Shown here in pieces: positions 55,484-64,000 of a stretch of DNA of 64,000 nucleotides. The stretch is from Pseudomonas hygromyciniae (lineage in GTDB: Bacteria > Pseudomonadota > Gammaproteobacteria > Pseudomonadales > Pseudomonadaceae). The notes below the pieces were generated by a model. That model ran no database searches and had not been told where the DNA came from. It was given only the letters and a program-made list of their open reading frames with translations. The position numbers and the translations under genes are program-made. The stretch covers positions 618,501-682,500 of the forward strand of contig NZ_CP070506.1 of the NCBI RefSeq assembly GCF_016925675.1, given 5' to 3'. Each line of letters starts with the position of its first letter. Position 1 is the first letter of the stretch.

Positions 55484-56080
55484 TCAGGGCACCAGATAAC
55501 CGCGTATCCCGGTAAAGATGATCTGCGCGGCCAGCGCGCACACGAACAGGCCCATCAGGCGGCTGACAATCTGCAGGCCCTGGTCACCAAGGATGCGTTC
55601 GATCCGATTGGACAGGTACAGCACCACGCCTACCGTCAGGCTGGCCAGGGCAATGCTGAGAATCGCCATGAACTTGTCGTCCCAATGGGGCTGGCTGACC
55701 CCCATCACCAGCAGTGCGCCGATGGTGCCCGGGCCGACGGTCAGGGGAATGGTCAGGGGGACGATGGTCACGTCCTGCTGCACATTGTCGGTCTGCACCG
55801 CTGACTTGCCTTGGGCCATGCCCAGGGCCGAAATGAACAACACACTGCCGGCGCCGATGCGAAAGGCGTCCACGGTGATGCCAAACACACTGAAAATTAC
55901 CCGGCCAAACAGGTAGAGCAACACGCTCGACACCAGCGTCGCCAGGGCGACCTTCCAGGCCAGGCGCCGCCGTTCCTTGCTGGAATAGCCGCGGGTCAGG
56001 CTGATAAAGCAGGACAGGACGAAGAAGGGGCTGTACAGCACCAGCATCTTCAAATAAACGCTGAACAACACATGGAGCAT
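55484..56080 (-). CDS. MarC family integral membrane protein
   Basis: A 198-residue protein with six membrane segments, of the MarC/UPF0056 family. Typical motifs: YSPFFVLSCFISLTRGYSSK near the start, FRIGAGSVLFISALGMAQGK, then IVPLTIPLTVGPGTIGALLV (the conserved P-L-x-x-P-x-x-x-G-P-G) and the repeat-like end SRLMGLFVCALAAQIIFTGI. The transport substrate is unknown despite the old link to multiple antibiotic resistance. Confidence 0.93.
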   Translation of the reverse strand: MLHVLFSVYLKMLVLYSPFFVLSCFISLTRGYSSKERRRLAWKVALATLVSSVLLYLFGRVIFSVFGITVDAFRIGAGSVLFISALGMAQGKSAVQTDNVQQDVTIVPLTIPLTVGPGTIGALLVMGVSQPHWDDKFMAILSIALASLTVGVVLYLSNRIERILGDQGLQIVSRLMGLFVCALAAQIIFTGIRGYLVP

Positions 56081-56132
56081 GGTGGAAGCTCACAGCGAAG
56101 GAAGGGCGAGGGGGAGTCTATCAGGCTTGCGG

Positions 56133-56343
56133 GCTTTCTGTGGCTAGGGGGCTTTCTGTGAAGAGTAGGCTTTTTGTGGAGAGTGGGCTTTTTGTGGAGA
56201 GTGGGCTTTCTGTGGCGAGGGGCTTGTCCCCCGTTGGGCTGCGAAGCGGCCCCACCCGCCTCACTGAGTTCTTTCAGTTAAATCCGGATAGCAGGTTTTA
56301 GGGCCGCTTCGCGGCCCAACGGGGGACAAGCCCCCTCGCCACA
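56133..56343. repeat. Five-copy 18-bp tandem ladder joined to a ~42-bp inverted repeat
   Basis: Five consecutive 18-base units fill 56133-56222: GCTTTCTGTGGCTAGGGG, GCTTTCTGTGAAGAGTAG, GCTTTTTGTGGAGAGTGG twice, and GCTTTCTGTGGCGAGGGG. The last unit runs into an arm ending GGGCTGCGAAGCGGCCC. The inverse arm (GGGCCGCTTCGCGGCCCAAC...) lies at 56301-56343, with one mismatch and one extra base. The gap between marC and retS holds nothing else. The arms resemble the element at 17515-17693. Confidence 0.88.
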
Positions 56344-56358
56344 GGGAGCCTCCTTGCC

Positions 56359-59136
56359 TCAGGAAATGTGCGCCTGCTCCGCCGGCTGCTCACGCTGTGT
56401 CACCCAGTACTCCACCAGTTCGCGCAGTTGCGACAACTCCACCGGCTTGGCCATATGCCCATCCATCCCGGCCTGGCGTGCGCGTTCCTTGTGTTCCGAG
56501 AGAATGTGCGCGGTCAGTGCCACCACTGGCGTGCGGGTGCGCTGGTTGCTGACCTCCCAGACCCGCAGCTGCTGGGTCGCGGAGAAGCCATCGAGGATCG
56601 GCATTTCGCAGTCCATCAACACCAGGTCGTAACGCTGGGCCTTCATCGCCTGCAACGCTTCCTCGCCATTGCTGGCGGTATCGGGTTGCAGGTTGAGCTT
56701 GCCGAGCATGCCGCGAATCACTTTGGTGGAGATGCTGTTGTCTTCGGCCACCAGGATGCGGAAATCACTGGGCACGGTGACGGCCACGGGAACGTTCGGC
56801 GTGGTGTGGCGGGGTTGGACCACGCCTTTGTTGCGCTGGGTCAGTTCGTCGGCCAGGGTGGTCTTGAGGGTGTAGCCCGCGACCGGCTTGGCCAGGATGC
56901 GTTTGATCCCGCAGTTGCGCGCGATGATCTTGCTCGGTGCGTTGCTGATGCCGGTGAGCATGATCAGCAGGATGTCGTGGTTCAGGCTCGGGTCTTCCTT
57001 GATCTTCGCCGCCAGTTGCATGCCGGTCATGCCGGGCATGTTCTGGTCCAGCAGCACCACGTCGAAATAGTCGCGCAGGTGCGCCTTGGTGCGCAGCAAG
57101 GCCAGGGCTTCCTTGCCCGACGGCACGGAGCTGACATTCAGGCCCCAGGCGGTGCATTGCTGCACCAGCACTTTGCGGCAGGTGTCGTTGTCGTCCACCA
57201 CCAACACCCGCGCGCCTTGCAGTGGGCCGTCGAGATCGGAGGTCGGGTGCTCCAGGCGCTCGGGGTCCAGCGGCAAGGTCAGCCACAGGGTGCTGCCTTG
57301 CTGGCTGCCAGCCTTGATGCCGAACTCGCCATTCATCAACAGGATCAGTTGGCGGGCGATCACTAGGCCGAGGTGGCCGCTCAGGCGGGTGGCCGAGAGG
57401 AAGTTCTTGCTGTGCAGTTCGCTGTGCAGCAGGGCGTCGCGCTCGGCGGCTTCCATTGGCAGGCCGCTGTCTTGCACGGCGATGCGCAGACGCGGTTTGC
57501 TGTTGCGCTCATCCAGGGCGACCACGATCAGCACTTCACCTTCGTCGGTCTTTTGCAGGGCATTTTCCAGCAGGCTCAGCAGGGCCTGGCGCAGGCGTGT
57601 GGGATCGCCACTGATGACCCGTGGTACCTGGGGCTGGATAAAGCTGATCAGTTCGACGTTCTGCTGCTCGGCCTTGGCGCGGAAAATACTCAGGCAGTCT
57701 TCGATCAGGGCATTGAGGTCGAACTGCACATCGTCCAGTTCAATCTGCCCGGATTCGAGCTTGGAGATGTCGAGAATCTCGTTGATCAGGGTCAGCAATT
57801 CATTGCCGGCGCTGTGGATAGTCTGCACGTAGTCGCGCTGCTTGACCGACAAAGGCGTGCCCAGCAGCAATTCGGTCATGCCCAGTACGCCGTTCATGGG
57901 CGTGCGGATTTCATGGCTGATCTTGGCCAGGAACTCGGCCTTGGCCGCGATTTCGGCGTTGCTGGCCGCCAGGTCGCGACTGAGGCTGAAGCGATCCTCG
58001 ACGATGCTGCGCTGACGCTCGCCCAAGGCCTGGCTCATCAACAGGCCGCTGATGCAGATCACCGCCAGCAGGGTGATGATCAGGCCTTGCGGGGCTACCA
58101 GAGTCAGGCCTAGCAGGGCCGGAAGGATAATCAGCGTGCCGGTGTTGAACACCACCATGGCGAGCAAGAACAGGCGGGCAGGCCGGTAGCCTTTTTGCCA
58201 ATGGTAGGCCGAGACAAACAGCATGCTCAGTCCGGCCAGCGCCACCAGGGCATAGGTGATGATGTTCAGCGGCAGGGTGTTGACGAACAGCAGCAACAGG
58301 CCGCACAGAACGATCAGCAGGATATCGGCCATTAACAGCTTGTTCAGCGGGTGCGGACCCAGTGGCGCAAAGAAGCGGTAGGCGAACATCAAGCCGCATG
58401 GCGCGGTCAGCAGCAGCGCCATATAGGCGCCTGGCGTTTGCAGCGCGTGCCAGTTCGGCAGCCAGGGGCCCAGCAGGTTGAGCAGCAGCAACAGGCTGAG
58501 CAACAGCAGCACCTCGCAGGCCGCCAGCCACAGGCTGCTGCGCGAGCGATGGTAGGCGTAGCGGGTAAGGTTGTGCAGGATCAGCATCAGCAGGCAGCCG
58601 AACAGCAGGCCATAGACCAGGGTCTGGGTCTGGTTGGCGGCGGCCATCACGGCCGGCTCAAGGGTCAGGTACGGCCGCAGTTCGTGCTCCGAGACCAGGC
58701 GCACGTACACATCCAGGGGTTTCTGGCTCTGGGGCATGGGCAGCATGAAGTCGCTGCTCGGTAGCGGGCGTTCAGCCTGGGGTTGGCGAGTGCCGGTATT
58801 CACTTGCTCGATCAGCGTGTCGCCGTCCAGCACGTACAGATTGAGGTGCGCCAGGTCCGGCGCGAACACCCGCAGCACTTGCTCGTGCTTGCCGGGCTGC
58901 AGCCTGAAACGTACCCACAGCGCGCCATGGGGCTCGGCGGCGGTGATCCGCTCCAGTTCGATGGGGCTGAATTGGTTGTTGTAGCGCGGGGAGCGAATGT
59001 CGCTCAGTTGCAGGTCGGCCTGTTCATCAAGCAATACGGCCCAGCCACTGCCTTGCGCGACGGCCTGGGCCGGCAACAGACAGAGCAAGGTCAGCAGGCT
59101 GACAGTAAAAACTATGGCGATCCTGAGCCAGCGCAC
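56359..59136 (-). CDS. retS: Hybrid sensor kinase RetS
   Basis: A 925-residue hybrid kinase matching RetS in architecture and in position beside purD. After a signal peptide (to about residue 28) come a periplasmic 7TMR-DISMED2 domain to about 165, seven membrane helices to about 370, HisKA with [20 protein letters not shown] near 405, an ATPase domain and two receiver domains ([13 protein letters not shown] and [13 protein letters not shown] carry the phospho-acceptor aspartates). The ATPase G1 box is [10 protein letters not shown] instead of D-x-G-x-G, so catalysis may be weak. RetS is known in P. aeruginosa to bind and restrain GacS, lowering rsmY/rsmZ and shifting cells from biofilm toward acute-type behaviour. 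That role is inferred here. Confidence 0.94.
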   Translation of the reverse strand: MRWLRIAIVFTVSLLTLLCLLPAQAVAQGSGWAVLLDEQADLQLSDIRSPRYNNQFSPIELERITAAEPHGALWVRFRLQPGKHEQVLRVFAPDLAHLNLYVLDGDTLIEQVNTGTRQPQAERPLPSSDFMLPMPQSQKPLDVYVRLVSEHELRPYLTLEPAVMAAANQTQTLVYGLLFGCLLMLILHNLTRYAYHRSRSSLWLAACEVLLLLSLLLLLNLLGPWLPNWHALQTPGAYMALLLTAPCGLMFAYRFFAPLGPHPLNKLLMADILLIVLCGLLLLFVNTLPLNIITYALVALAGLSMLFVSAYHWQKGYRPARLFLLAMVVFNTGTLIILPALLGLTLVAPQGLIITLLAVICISGLLMSQALGERQRSIVEDRFSLSRDLAASNAEIAAKAEFLAKISHEIRTPMNGVLGMTELLLGTPLSVKQRDYVQTIHSAGNELLTLINEILDISKLESGQIELDDVQFDLNALIEDCLSIFRAKAEQQNVELISFIQPQVPRVISGDPTRLRQALLSLLENALQKTDEGEVLIVVALDERNSKPRLRIAVQDSGLPMEAAERDALLHSELHSKNFLSATRLSGHLGLVIARQLILLMNGEFGIKAGSQQGSTLWLTLPLDPERLEHPTSDLDGPLQGARVLVVDDNDTCRKVLVQQCTAWGLNVSSVPSGKEALALLRTKAHLRDYFDVVLLDQNMPGMTGMQLAAKIKEDPSLNHDILLIMLTGISNAPSKIIARNCGIKRILAKPVAGYTLKTTLADELTQRNKGVVQPRHTTPNVPVAVTVPSDFRILVAEDNSISTKVIRGMLGKLNLQPDTASNGEEALQAMKAQRYDLVLMDCEMPILDGFSATQQLRVWEVSNQRTRTPVVALTAHILSEHKERARQAGMDGHMAKPVELSQLRELVEYWVTQREQPAEQAHIS

Positions 59137-59238
59137 GGCGAAATCCCTTCGTAGGTTGATGCACGGGGTTAACTATGCGCGGGACCGCAATAGGACGGCA
59201 AGAGCCAAAGGCCCTTGCCTAGCCGAACGGATAGCTGG

Positions 59239-60531
59239 TTACTGATCTTCACCGCGCTCACGGGCAATGGCACGGTAGCCAATGTCCTTGCGGTAGAAGC
59301 AGCCCTGCCAGTCGATCTTGGCGGCCAGCTTGTACGCTTGCTGCTGGGCGGCATCGACACTGGCGCCCATGGCAGTGGCGCACAGCACACGACCACCTGC
59401 GGTGACGACCTGGCCATCCTTGAGCGCGGTCCCCGCGTGGAACACCTTGCCTTCCAGTGTGGCGGCTGCATCCAGACCCTGGATCACATCACCCTTGGCG
59501 TAGTCGGCAGGGTAGCCACCTGCGGCCAGCACGATACCGACGCTTGGGCGCGGGTCCCATTGTGCTTCAACCTTGTCCAGCGCTTGGGCCAGGGCGGCCT
59601 CTACCAGCAGCACCAGGCTCGACTGCAGGCGCAGCATCACCGGTTGGGTTTCCGGGTCGCCGAAGCGGCAGTTGAACTCGATGACTTTCGGGTTGCCGGC
59701 CTTGTCGATCATCAGGCCTGCGTACAGGAAGCCAGTGTAGACATTGCCTTCATCGGCCATGCCGCGCACGGTCGGCCAGATCACCAGGTCCATGACGCGC
59801 TGGTGCACCTCGGCGGTGACCACCGGGGCAGGGGAGTAGGCACCCATGCCACCGGTGTTCGGGCCGGTGTCGCCGTCGCCGACGCGCTTGTGGTCCTGGC
59901 TGGTGGCCATCGGCAAGACGTTCTTGCCGTCGACCATCACGATGAAGCTGGCTTCTTCGCCGTCGAGGAATTCTTCGATCACTACCCGCGAACCGGCATC
60001 ACCGAAGGCATTGCCGGCGAGCATGTCGCGCACGGCGTCTTCGGCTTCCTGCAGGGTCATCGCCACGATCACGCCTTTTCCGGCGGCCAGGCCATCGGCC
60101 TTGATCACGATCGGGGCGCCTTTTTCACGCAGGTAAGCCAGGGCCGGCTCGATCTCGGTGAAGTTCTGGTAGTCGGCGGTCGGGATCTTGTGGCGAGCCA
60201 GGAAGTCCTTGGTGAAGGCTTTCGAGCCTTCCAGCTGGGCCGCGCCGGCAGTGGGGCCGAAGCAGTCCAGGCCACGGCTGCGGAACAGGTCCACGACGCC
60301 CGCCACCAGCGGTACTTCCGGGCCGACGATGGTCAGGGACACGTTCTTTTGTGCAAAGTCGGCCAGTTGCTCAAGGGCCAATACGTCGATGGCGACGTTT
60401 TCGCACTTGGCTTCAATGGCGGTACCGGCGTTGCCGGGAGCGACGAAGACTTTCTGCACGCGTGGGTCTTGGGCAACTTTCCAGGCCAGGGCGTGTTCAC
60501 GGCCACCGCTGCCAATGATCAAAACATTCAT
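59239..60531 (-). CDS. purD: Phosphoribosylamine-glycine ligase PurD
   Basis: The 430-residue GAR synthetase, which joins glycine to phosphoribosylamine using ATP in purine synthesis. The ATP-grasp fold is clear: MNVLIIGSGGREHALAWKVA at the N-terminus, KADGLAAGKGVIVAMTLQEA, EEFLDGEEASFIVMVDGKNV, the signature SQDHKRVGDGDTGPNTGGMG and NCRFGDPETQPVMLRLQSSL. It lies downstream of purH across a REP doublet, both leftward. Confidence 0.98.
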   Translation of the reverse strand: MNVLIIGSGGREHALAWKVAQDPRVQKVFVAPGNAGTAIEAKCENVAIDVLALEQLADFAQKNVSLTIVGPEVPLVAGVVDLFRSRGLDCFGPTAGAAQLEGSKAFTKDFLARHKIPTADYQNFTEIEPALAYLREKGAPIVIKADGLAAGKGVIVAMTLQEAEDAVRDMLAGNAFGDAGSRVVIEEFLDGEEASFIVMVDGKNVLPMATSQDHKRVGDGDTGPNTGGMGAYSPAPVVTAEVHQRVMDLVIWPTVRGMADEGNVYTGFLYAGLMIDKAGNPKVIEFNCRFGDPETQPVMLRLQSSLVLLVEAALAQALDKVEAQWDPRPSVGIVLAAGGYPADYAKGDVIQGLDAAATLEGKVFHAGTALKDGQVVTAGGRVLCATAMGASVDAAQQQAYKLAAKIDWQGCFYRKDIGYRAIARERGEDQ

Positions 60532-60576
60532 TTCAAAAACCTCGAATTCTGTAGGCGCTGCAGGAGCGCTTTAAAA

Positions 60577-60665
60577 TGTGGGAGCGGGCTTGCTCGCGAA
60601 AGCGGTGGGCCTGTGAGGAATGTGTCGAATGACACACCCCATTCGCGAGCAAGCCCGCTCCCACA
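60577..60665. repeat. REP doublet between purH and purD
   Basis: TGTGGGAGCGGGCTTGCTCG and the inverse CGAGCAAGCCCGCTCCCACA. A truncated extra copy of the outer edge (CCTCCCACATTTG) follows at about 60670. Confidence 0.88.
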
Positions 60666-60686
60666 TAACCCCCTCCCACATTTGGA

Positions 60687-62294
60687 TCAGTGACGGAAGT
60701 GGCGCATGCCAGTGAAGACCATCGCGATACCGGCTTCATCAGCCGCGGCGATCACCTCGGCATCACGCATCGAGCCGCCCGGTTGGATCACGGCAGTCAC
60801 GCCCGCTTTGGCGGCGTTGTCCAGGCCATCGCGGAACGGGAAGAATGCGTCGGAAGCCATCACCGAACCCACCACCTGCAAACCGGCGTGTTCGGCCTTG
60901 ATCGCGGCGATACGCGCCGAGTTCACCCGGCTCATCTGGCCAGCGCCGACACCGATGGTCTGGCGGTTCTTGGCGTAGACGATGGCGTTGGATTTAACGT
61001 ACTTGGCCACTTTCCAGGCGAAGATCAGGTCGTTGATCTCTTGCTCGGTCGGTGCGCGCTTGGTCACCACTTTAAGGTCTTCGCTGCCGATCATGCCGAT
61101 GTCGCGGCTCTGTACCAGCAAGCCGCCATTGACGCGCTTGTAGTCCCAGGCAGCGGCGCGGTCAGCCGACCATTCGCCGCAGGCCAACAGGCGTACATTG
61201 GCCTTGGCCGCAACGATGGCACGGGCTTCGTCGCTAACGCTTGGTGCGATGATCACTTCAACGAACTGACGCTCGACGATAGCCTTGGCGGTCTCGGCGT
61301 CCAGTTCGCGGTTGAAGGCAATGATGCCGCCGAATGCCGATTCGGTATCGGTGGCGTAGGCCAGTTCGTAGGCCTGGCGGATCCCGCCTTCGGCGTCCGG
61401 GCTCACGGCCACGCCGCATGGGTTGGCGTGCTTGACGATCACACAGGCCGGCTTGACGAAGCTCTTCACGCATTCCAGCGCGGCGTCGGTATCGGCCACG
61501 TTGTTGTAGGACAGCTCTTTGCCTTGCAGTTGGGTCGCGGTGGCGATCCCCACTTCGGCAGGCTTGGCTTCCACGTAGAACGCCGCGCTCTGGTGCGGGT
61601 TCTCGCCGTAGCGCATTTCCTGGGCCTTGATGAACTGGCTGTTGAAGGTGCGCGGGAACTGGCTGCGGCCTTCAGTGCTGAGGGTCTCGGCGGCCTGGTT
61701 CACGGTGCCCATGTAGTTGGCGATCATGCCGTCGTAGGCGGCGGTGTGTTCGAAGGCCTTGAGCATCAGGTCGAAACGCTGGGCGTAGGTCAGGCCGCCG
61801 GCTTTCAGGCTTTCCAATACCTGGGCGTAGTCGCTGGCGTTGACCACGATGGCCACGTCTTTGTGGTTCTTGGCCGCCGAGCGCACCATGGTCGGGCCGC
61901 CGATATCGATGTTTTCGATAGCGGTCGGCAAGTCGCAGCCTGGCTTGTTGATGGTGGCTTCGAACGGGTAGAGGTTAACGGCCACCAGGTCGATCGGCTT
62001 GATGCCGTGCTCGTTCATGATGGCGTCGTCGATACCGCGACGGCCGAGAATGCCGCCATGGATTTTCGGGTGCAGGGTCTTGACCCGACCGTCCATCATT
62101 TCTGCGAAACCGGTGTAGTCCGCGACTTCTACTGCGGCCACGCCGTTGTCCTGCAGCAGTTTGAAGGTCCCGCCCGTGGAGAGGATTTCCACACCCAGGG
62201 CTTCCAGCTCCCGGGCAAATTCGAGGATCCCGGTCTTGTCGGAAACACTGATCAAGGCGCGGCGGATCGGCAGGCGGGTAGTCTGGTCGGTCAT
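60687..62294 (-). CDS. purH: Bifunctional AICAR transformylase / IMP cyclohydrolase PurH
   Basis: A 535-residue enzyme for the last two steps of IMP synthesis. The N-terminal cyclohydrolase domain has [30 protein letters not shown] and [19 protein letters not shown]. The C-terminal transformylase has [10 protein letters not shown] (the conserved Lys-His) and [20 protein letters not shown], then [20 protein letters not shown]. The ATG at 62294 ([12 protein letters not shown]) gives the usual length; an ATG three codons upstream is possible. Confidence 0.98.
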   Translation of the reverse strand: MTDQTTRLPIRRALISVSDKTGILEFARELEALGVEILSTGGTFKLLQDNGVAAVEVADYTGFAEMMDGRVKTLHPKIHGGILGRRGIDDAIMNEHGIKPIDLVAVNLYPFEATINKPGCDLPTAIENIDIGGPTMVRSAAKNHKDVAIVVNASDYAQVLESLKAGGLTYAQRFDLMLKAFEHTAAYDGMIANYMGTVNQAAETLSTEGRSQFPRTFNSQFIKAQEMRYGENPHQSAAFYVEAKPAEVGIATATQLQGKELSYNNVADTDAALECVKSFVKPACVIVKHANPCGVAVSPDAEGGIRQAYELAYATDTESAFGGIIAFNRELDAETAKAIVERQFVEVIIAPSVSDEARAIVAAKANVRLLACGEWSADRAAAWDYKRVNGGLLVQSRDIGMIGSEDLKVVTKRAPTEQEINDLIFAWKVAKYVKSNAIVYAKNRQTIGVGAGQMSRVNSARIAAIKAEHAGLQVVGSVMASDAFFPFRDGLDNAAKAGVTAVIQPGGSMRDAEVIAAADEAGIAMVFTGMRHFRH

Positions 62295-62325
62295 CTCAAT
62301 TTCCATCAAAAGCAAAGGAGTCAGC

Positions 62326-62358
62326 AAAAAAGGCGACCGGTTTTACGCGGGCGCCTTT
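62326..62358 (-). terminator. Rho-independent terminator after fis
   Basis: Read leftward, AAAGGCGCCC pairs with GGTCGCCTTT (one internal mismatch) across a loop of about ten bases, followed by a run of six T. It lies about 18 bases after the fis stop and just before purH, so it separates the dusB-fis transcript from purHD. Confidence 0.75.
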
Positions 62359-62375
62359 CTGGTTTGATTGAATGC

Positions 62376-62696
62376 TTACAGCAAATCGTATTGTTTGAGC
62401 TTCTTGCGCAGGGTCCCACGGTTCAGGCCCAGCAGCTCACTGGCTTTGGTCTGGTTGCCCTTGACGTAGTTCATCACGCTTTCGAGCAAGGGCGCCTCGA
62501 CTTCGGAGAGCACCAGGTTGTACACATCCGTGACGGCCGCGCCCTCAAGGTGGGCGAAATAATTGTGCAGCGCTTTCTCGACGCTCCCGCGAAGGGTCTG
62601 GCCTTCTTCGCTCGGCGTGTTGAGGTGCTGTTTCAAATTGACGTTGTCGCTCACGGGTGTTGTTCCACTCACTAAAGTCTCGGTCATCATCGTCAT
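62376..62696 (-). CDS. fis: Nucleoid protein Fis
   Basis: A 106-residue Fis. The C-terminal helix-turn-helix is almost invariant: [20 protein letters not shown] then [15 protein letters not shown]. The N-terminal part supplies the dimerisation helices. Fis bends DNA and modulates ribosomal RNA promoters, recombination and many growth-phase genes. It overlaps the upstream dusB by four bases, the classic dusB-fis operon in gamma-proteobacteria. Confidence 0.98.
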   Translation of the reverse strand: MTMMTETLVSGTTPVSDNVNLKQHLNTPSEEGQTLRGSVEKALHNYFAHLEGAAVTDVYNLVLSEVEAPLLESVMNYVKGNQTKASELLGLNRGTLRKKLKQYDLL

Positions 62697-63706
62697 GCGG
62701 CCACCCCTTCTCCGTCCCCTGCTCTCAGGCTCTTGTCTCGTTCGGCAAAGAACTCACGAACGGCGGTGACCTGTGCTTGCGTTTCATCCAAACGATTGAA
62801 CCCGGCGCGAAACTCTTTGGCGCCGGGCAGGGTTGCGAGATACCAACCCACATGCTTGCGAGCAATGCGCGCACCCATCACATCCCCATAGAAGGTGTGC
62901 AGGGCGGCCAGATGCTCTAGCAGAATACGTTCCACCTCGATCAGCCCCGGTGCCGGCATGATTTGGCCGGTACGCAGGAAATGCTCGATCTCACGGAAAA
63001 TCCATGGCCGCCCTTGGGCGGCTCGGCCGATCAACAGGCCATCGGCACCGGTTGCGTGCAGCACGCGCCGGGCTTTCTCGGCCGAATCGATGTCGCCGTT
63101 GGCAAAGACCGGAATCGACACCGCCTGCTTGATCGCAGCAATGGTGTCGTATTCGGCTTCACCGGTATAAAGGTCAGCGCGGGTGCGGCCATGCACCGCC
63201 AATGCTGTAATGCCTGCCTGTTCGGCGATCTTCGCCACCGTCAGGCCGTTCTTGTTGTCCCGGTCCCAGCCGGTACGGATCTTCAGGGTGACCGGTACAT
63301 CCACGGCGCCGACAACGGCCTGCAGGATCTCGGCCACCAGTTGCTCATCCTTCAACAGGGCGGAACCGGCGGCCTTGTTGCAGACCTTCTTGGCCGGGCA
63401 GCCCATGTTGATATCAATAATCTGTGCACCCAGCTCTACGTTGGCCCGGGCCGCATCCGCCAGCATTTGTGCATCACCACCGGCGATCTGTACCGAGCGG
63501 GGCTCGGGATCACCTTCGTGGATCATGCGCATCCGCGATTTGCGGGTGTTCCACAAGCTCATGTCGCTGGTGACCATTTCCGAAACTACGAGGCCTGCGC
63601 CCAAACGTTTGCACAGCTGACGAAAGGGCTGGTCGGTGACACCCGCCATTGGGGCGAGAATCAAAGCGTTTGGCAATGTATATGGGCCGATGCGTACCGC
63701 CGACAT
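62693..63706 (-). CDS. dusB: tRNA-dihydrouridine synthase DusB
   Basis: A 337-residue FMN enzyme that reduces specific uridines in the tRNA D-loop. It has a TIM-barrel start [20 protein letters not shown], the catalytic cysteine in [51 protein letters not shown] and the [20 protein letters not shown] phosphate-binding region. It is the first gene of dusB-fis and is preceded by a plausible sigma-70 promoter. Confidence 0.98.
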   Translation of the reverse strand: MSAVRIGPYTLPNALILAPMAGVTDQPFRQLCKRLGAGLVVSEMVTSDMSLWNTRKSRMRMIHEGDPEPRSVQIAGGDAQMLADAARANVELGAQIIDINMGCPAKKVCNKAAGSALLKDEQLVAEILQAVVGAVDVPVTLKIRTGWDRDNKNGLTVAKIAEQAGITALAVHGRTRADLYTGEAEYDTIAAIKQAVSIPVFANGDIDSAEKARRVLHATGADGLLIGRAAQGRPWIFREIEHFLRTGQIMPAPGLIEVERILLEHLAALHTFYGDVMGARIARKHVGWYLATLPGAKEFRAGFNRLDETQAQVTAVREFFAERDKSLRAGDGEGVAA

Positions 63707-63757
63707 AGGACTTCCCTGTTGTGGGGCCGGATCATTAGAGTTCGAAAAAGGGTTGGC

Positions 63758-63786
63758 ATGATACCCGCTCTCGATGACTGGTTAAA
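63758..63786 (-). promoter_or_regulatory. Candidate sigma-70 promoter of dusB-fis
   Basis: Read leftward, TTTAAC (63786-63781) and TATCAT (63763-63758) are spaced by 17 bases, about 50 bases before the dusB ATG. The -10 is good, the -35 weak, as is common for a growth-rate-controlled promoter. Confidence 0.4.
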
Positions 63787-63892
63787 GGCTGAATTGGATA
63801 AAATCTGAGCAGTTATTTTCTTATCGCCGGCGGTTTGGTCGCGGACGGACAAGTCAATAACCTGCCGTCCGAACCTTGACGCGCGCCGCCAA

Positions 63893-64000
63893 TCACTCGG
63901 GGGAGTGGAAACTGAGACTGTAGTTCACGGCTTTGTTGCCCGGGTCGAGAATGTCCAGGGCGATATGGATCGGAGTCTGGGACGGCATCTCGGTCTGGCC
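63893..64000 (-). CDS. DUF3426 (zinc-ribbon) protein, C-terminal end only
   Basis: The last 35 codons of a leftward gene that continues beyond the window. The end reads HIALDILDPGNKAVNYSLSF then HSPE and a TGA at 63893-63895. This resembles the C-terminus of the DUF3426 zinc-ribbon proteins that lie between prmA and dusB in pseudomonads. It is a membrane protein of unknown function; the assignment rests mostly on gene order. Confidence 0.6.
   Translation of the reverse strand, partial: GQTEMPSQTPIHIALDILDPGNKAVNYSLSFHSPE

Noticed and set aside
60690..62675. Plus-strand open frame of 661 codons opposite purH and fis
   Set aside because: A shadow of two strongly conserved genes; the sequence is His/Gly/Val-rich without domains.
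63893..64000. Possible end of prmA
   Set aside because: The residues (LDILDPGNKAVNYSLSFHSPE) do not resemble a methyltransferase end; they fit the DUF3426 protein expected between prmA and dusB.

Overview
The window reads as chromosomal DNA of a Pseudomonas, most likely of the P. fluorescens group. The protein families, the high GC content and the many REP doublets of the GAGCGGGCTTGCTCGCGA and GAGCTGGCTTGCCTGCGA types fit. So does the gene order, which as I recall it matches P. aeruginosa in two places: retS-purD-purH-fis-dusB, and a TonB receptor with a metallophore ABC transporter beside the cobalamin genes. Species cannot be fixed from this sequence alone.

Layout. 1-4058: end of a cation efflux gene, an AGE-family epimerase, then hupE (frameshifted), ureG, ureF and ureE on the minus strand. 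4368-7416: an NlpC/P60 peptidase, a TetR regulator, an ISL3-family insertion sequence with intact ends and an 8-bp target duplication, and a secreted protein made of 81-bp tandem repeats. 7785-17508: AsmA-like protein, ferritin-like protein, lipase, DMT exporter with a divergent AraC regulator, PsiF-repeat protein, AI-2E/PerM protein, Hsp70-like YegD and CbpA. 17729-29153: a histidine kinase, then the long minus-strand urea block urtABCDE-ureD-ureA-GNAT-GNAT-ureB-ureC, headed by a clear sigma-54 promoter. Urea is imported by Urt and hydrolysed by UreABC, and the nickel centre is assembled by UreDEFG. 29447-37320: a giant gene of about 2,624 codons made of twelve related modules, interrupted by a run of ten G residues. 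37329-42304: a TonB receptor and ABC transporter with a Zur-like operator upstream, suggesting zinc or zincophore uptake. 42458-47521: a copper cluster (PepSY protein, OprC-like receptor, two DUF2946 proteins, PCuAC chaperone). 47624-48036: an orphan HigA-like antitoxin with a tiny leader ORF and an operator. 48063-54393: divergent cobalamin genes cobLK and cobGHIJ. 54693-56080: an unrecognised protein and a MarC protein. 56359-64000: retS, purD, purH, fis, dusB and the end of a DUF3426 gene.

The most unusual item is the giant modular protein at 29447-37320. Three modules carry a complete JAMM-like metal-site pattern (E...HSHP...SxxD) with identical 26-residue spacing, the other nine are degenerate, and the reading frame breaks exactly at the poly-G tract. 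That could be phase variation, a recent mutation or a homopolymer sequencing error. Other notable points are a homopolymer frameshift in hupE, an IS inserted in the T-tract of a terminator, 18-bp ladders at the edge of two long inverted repeats, and the absence of cbiD from its usual place between cobL and cobK. No tRNA, rRNA or CRISPR array was found.
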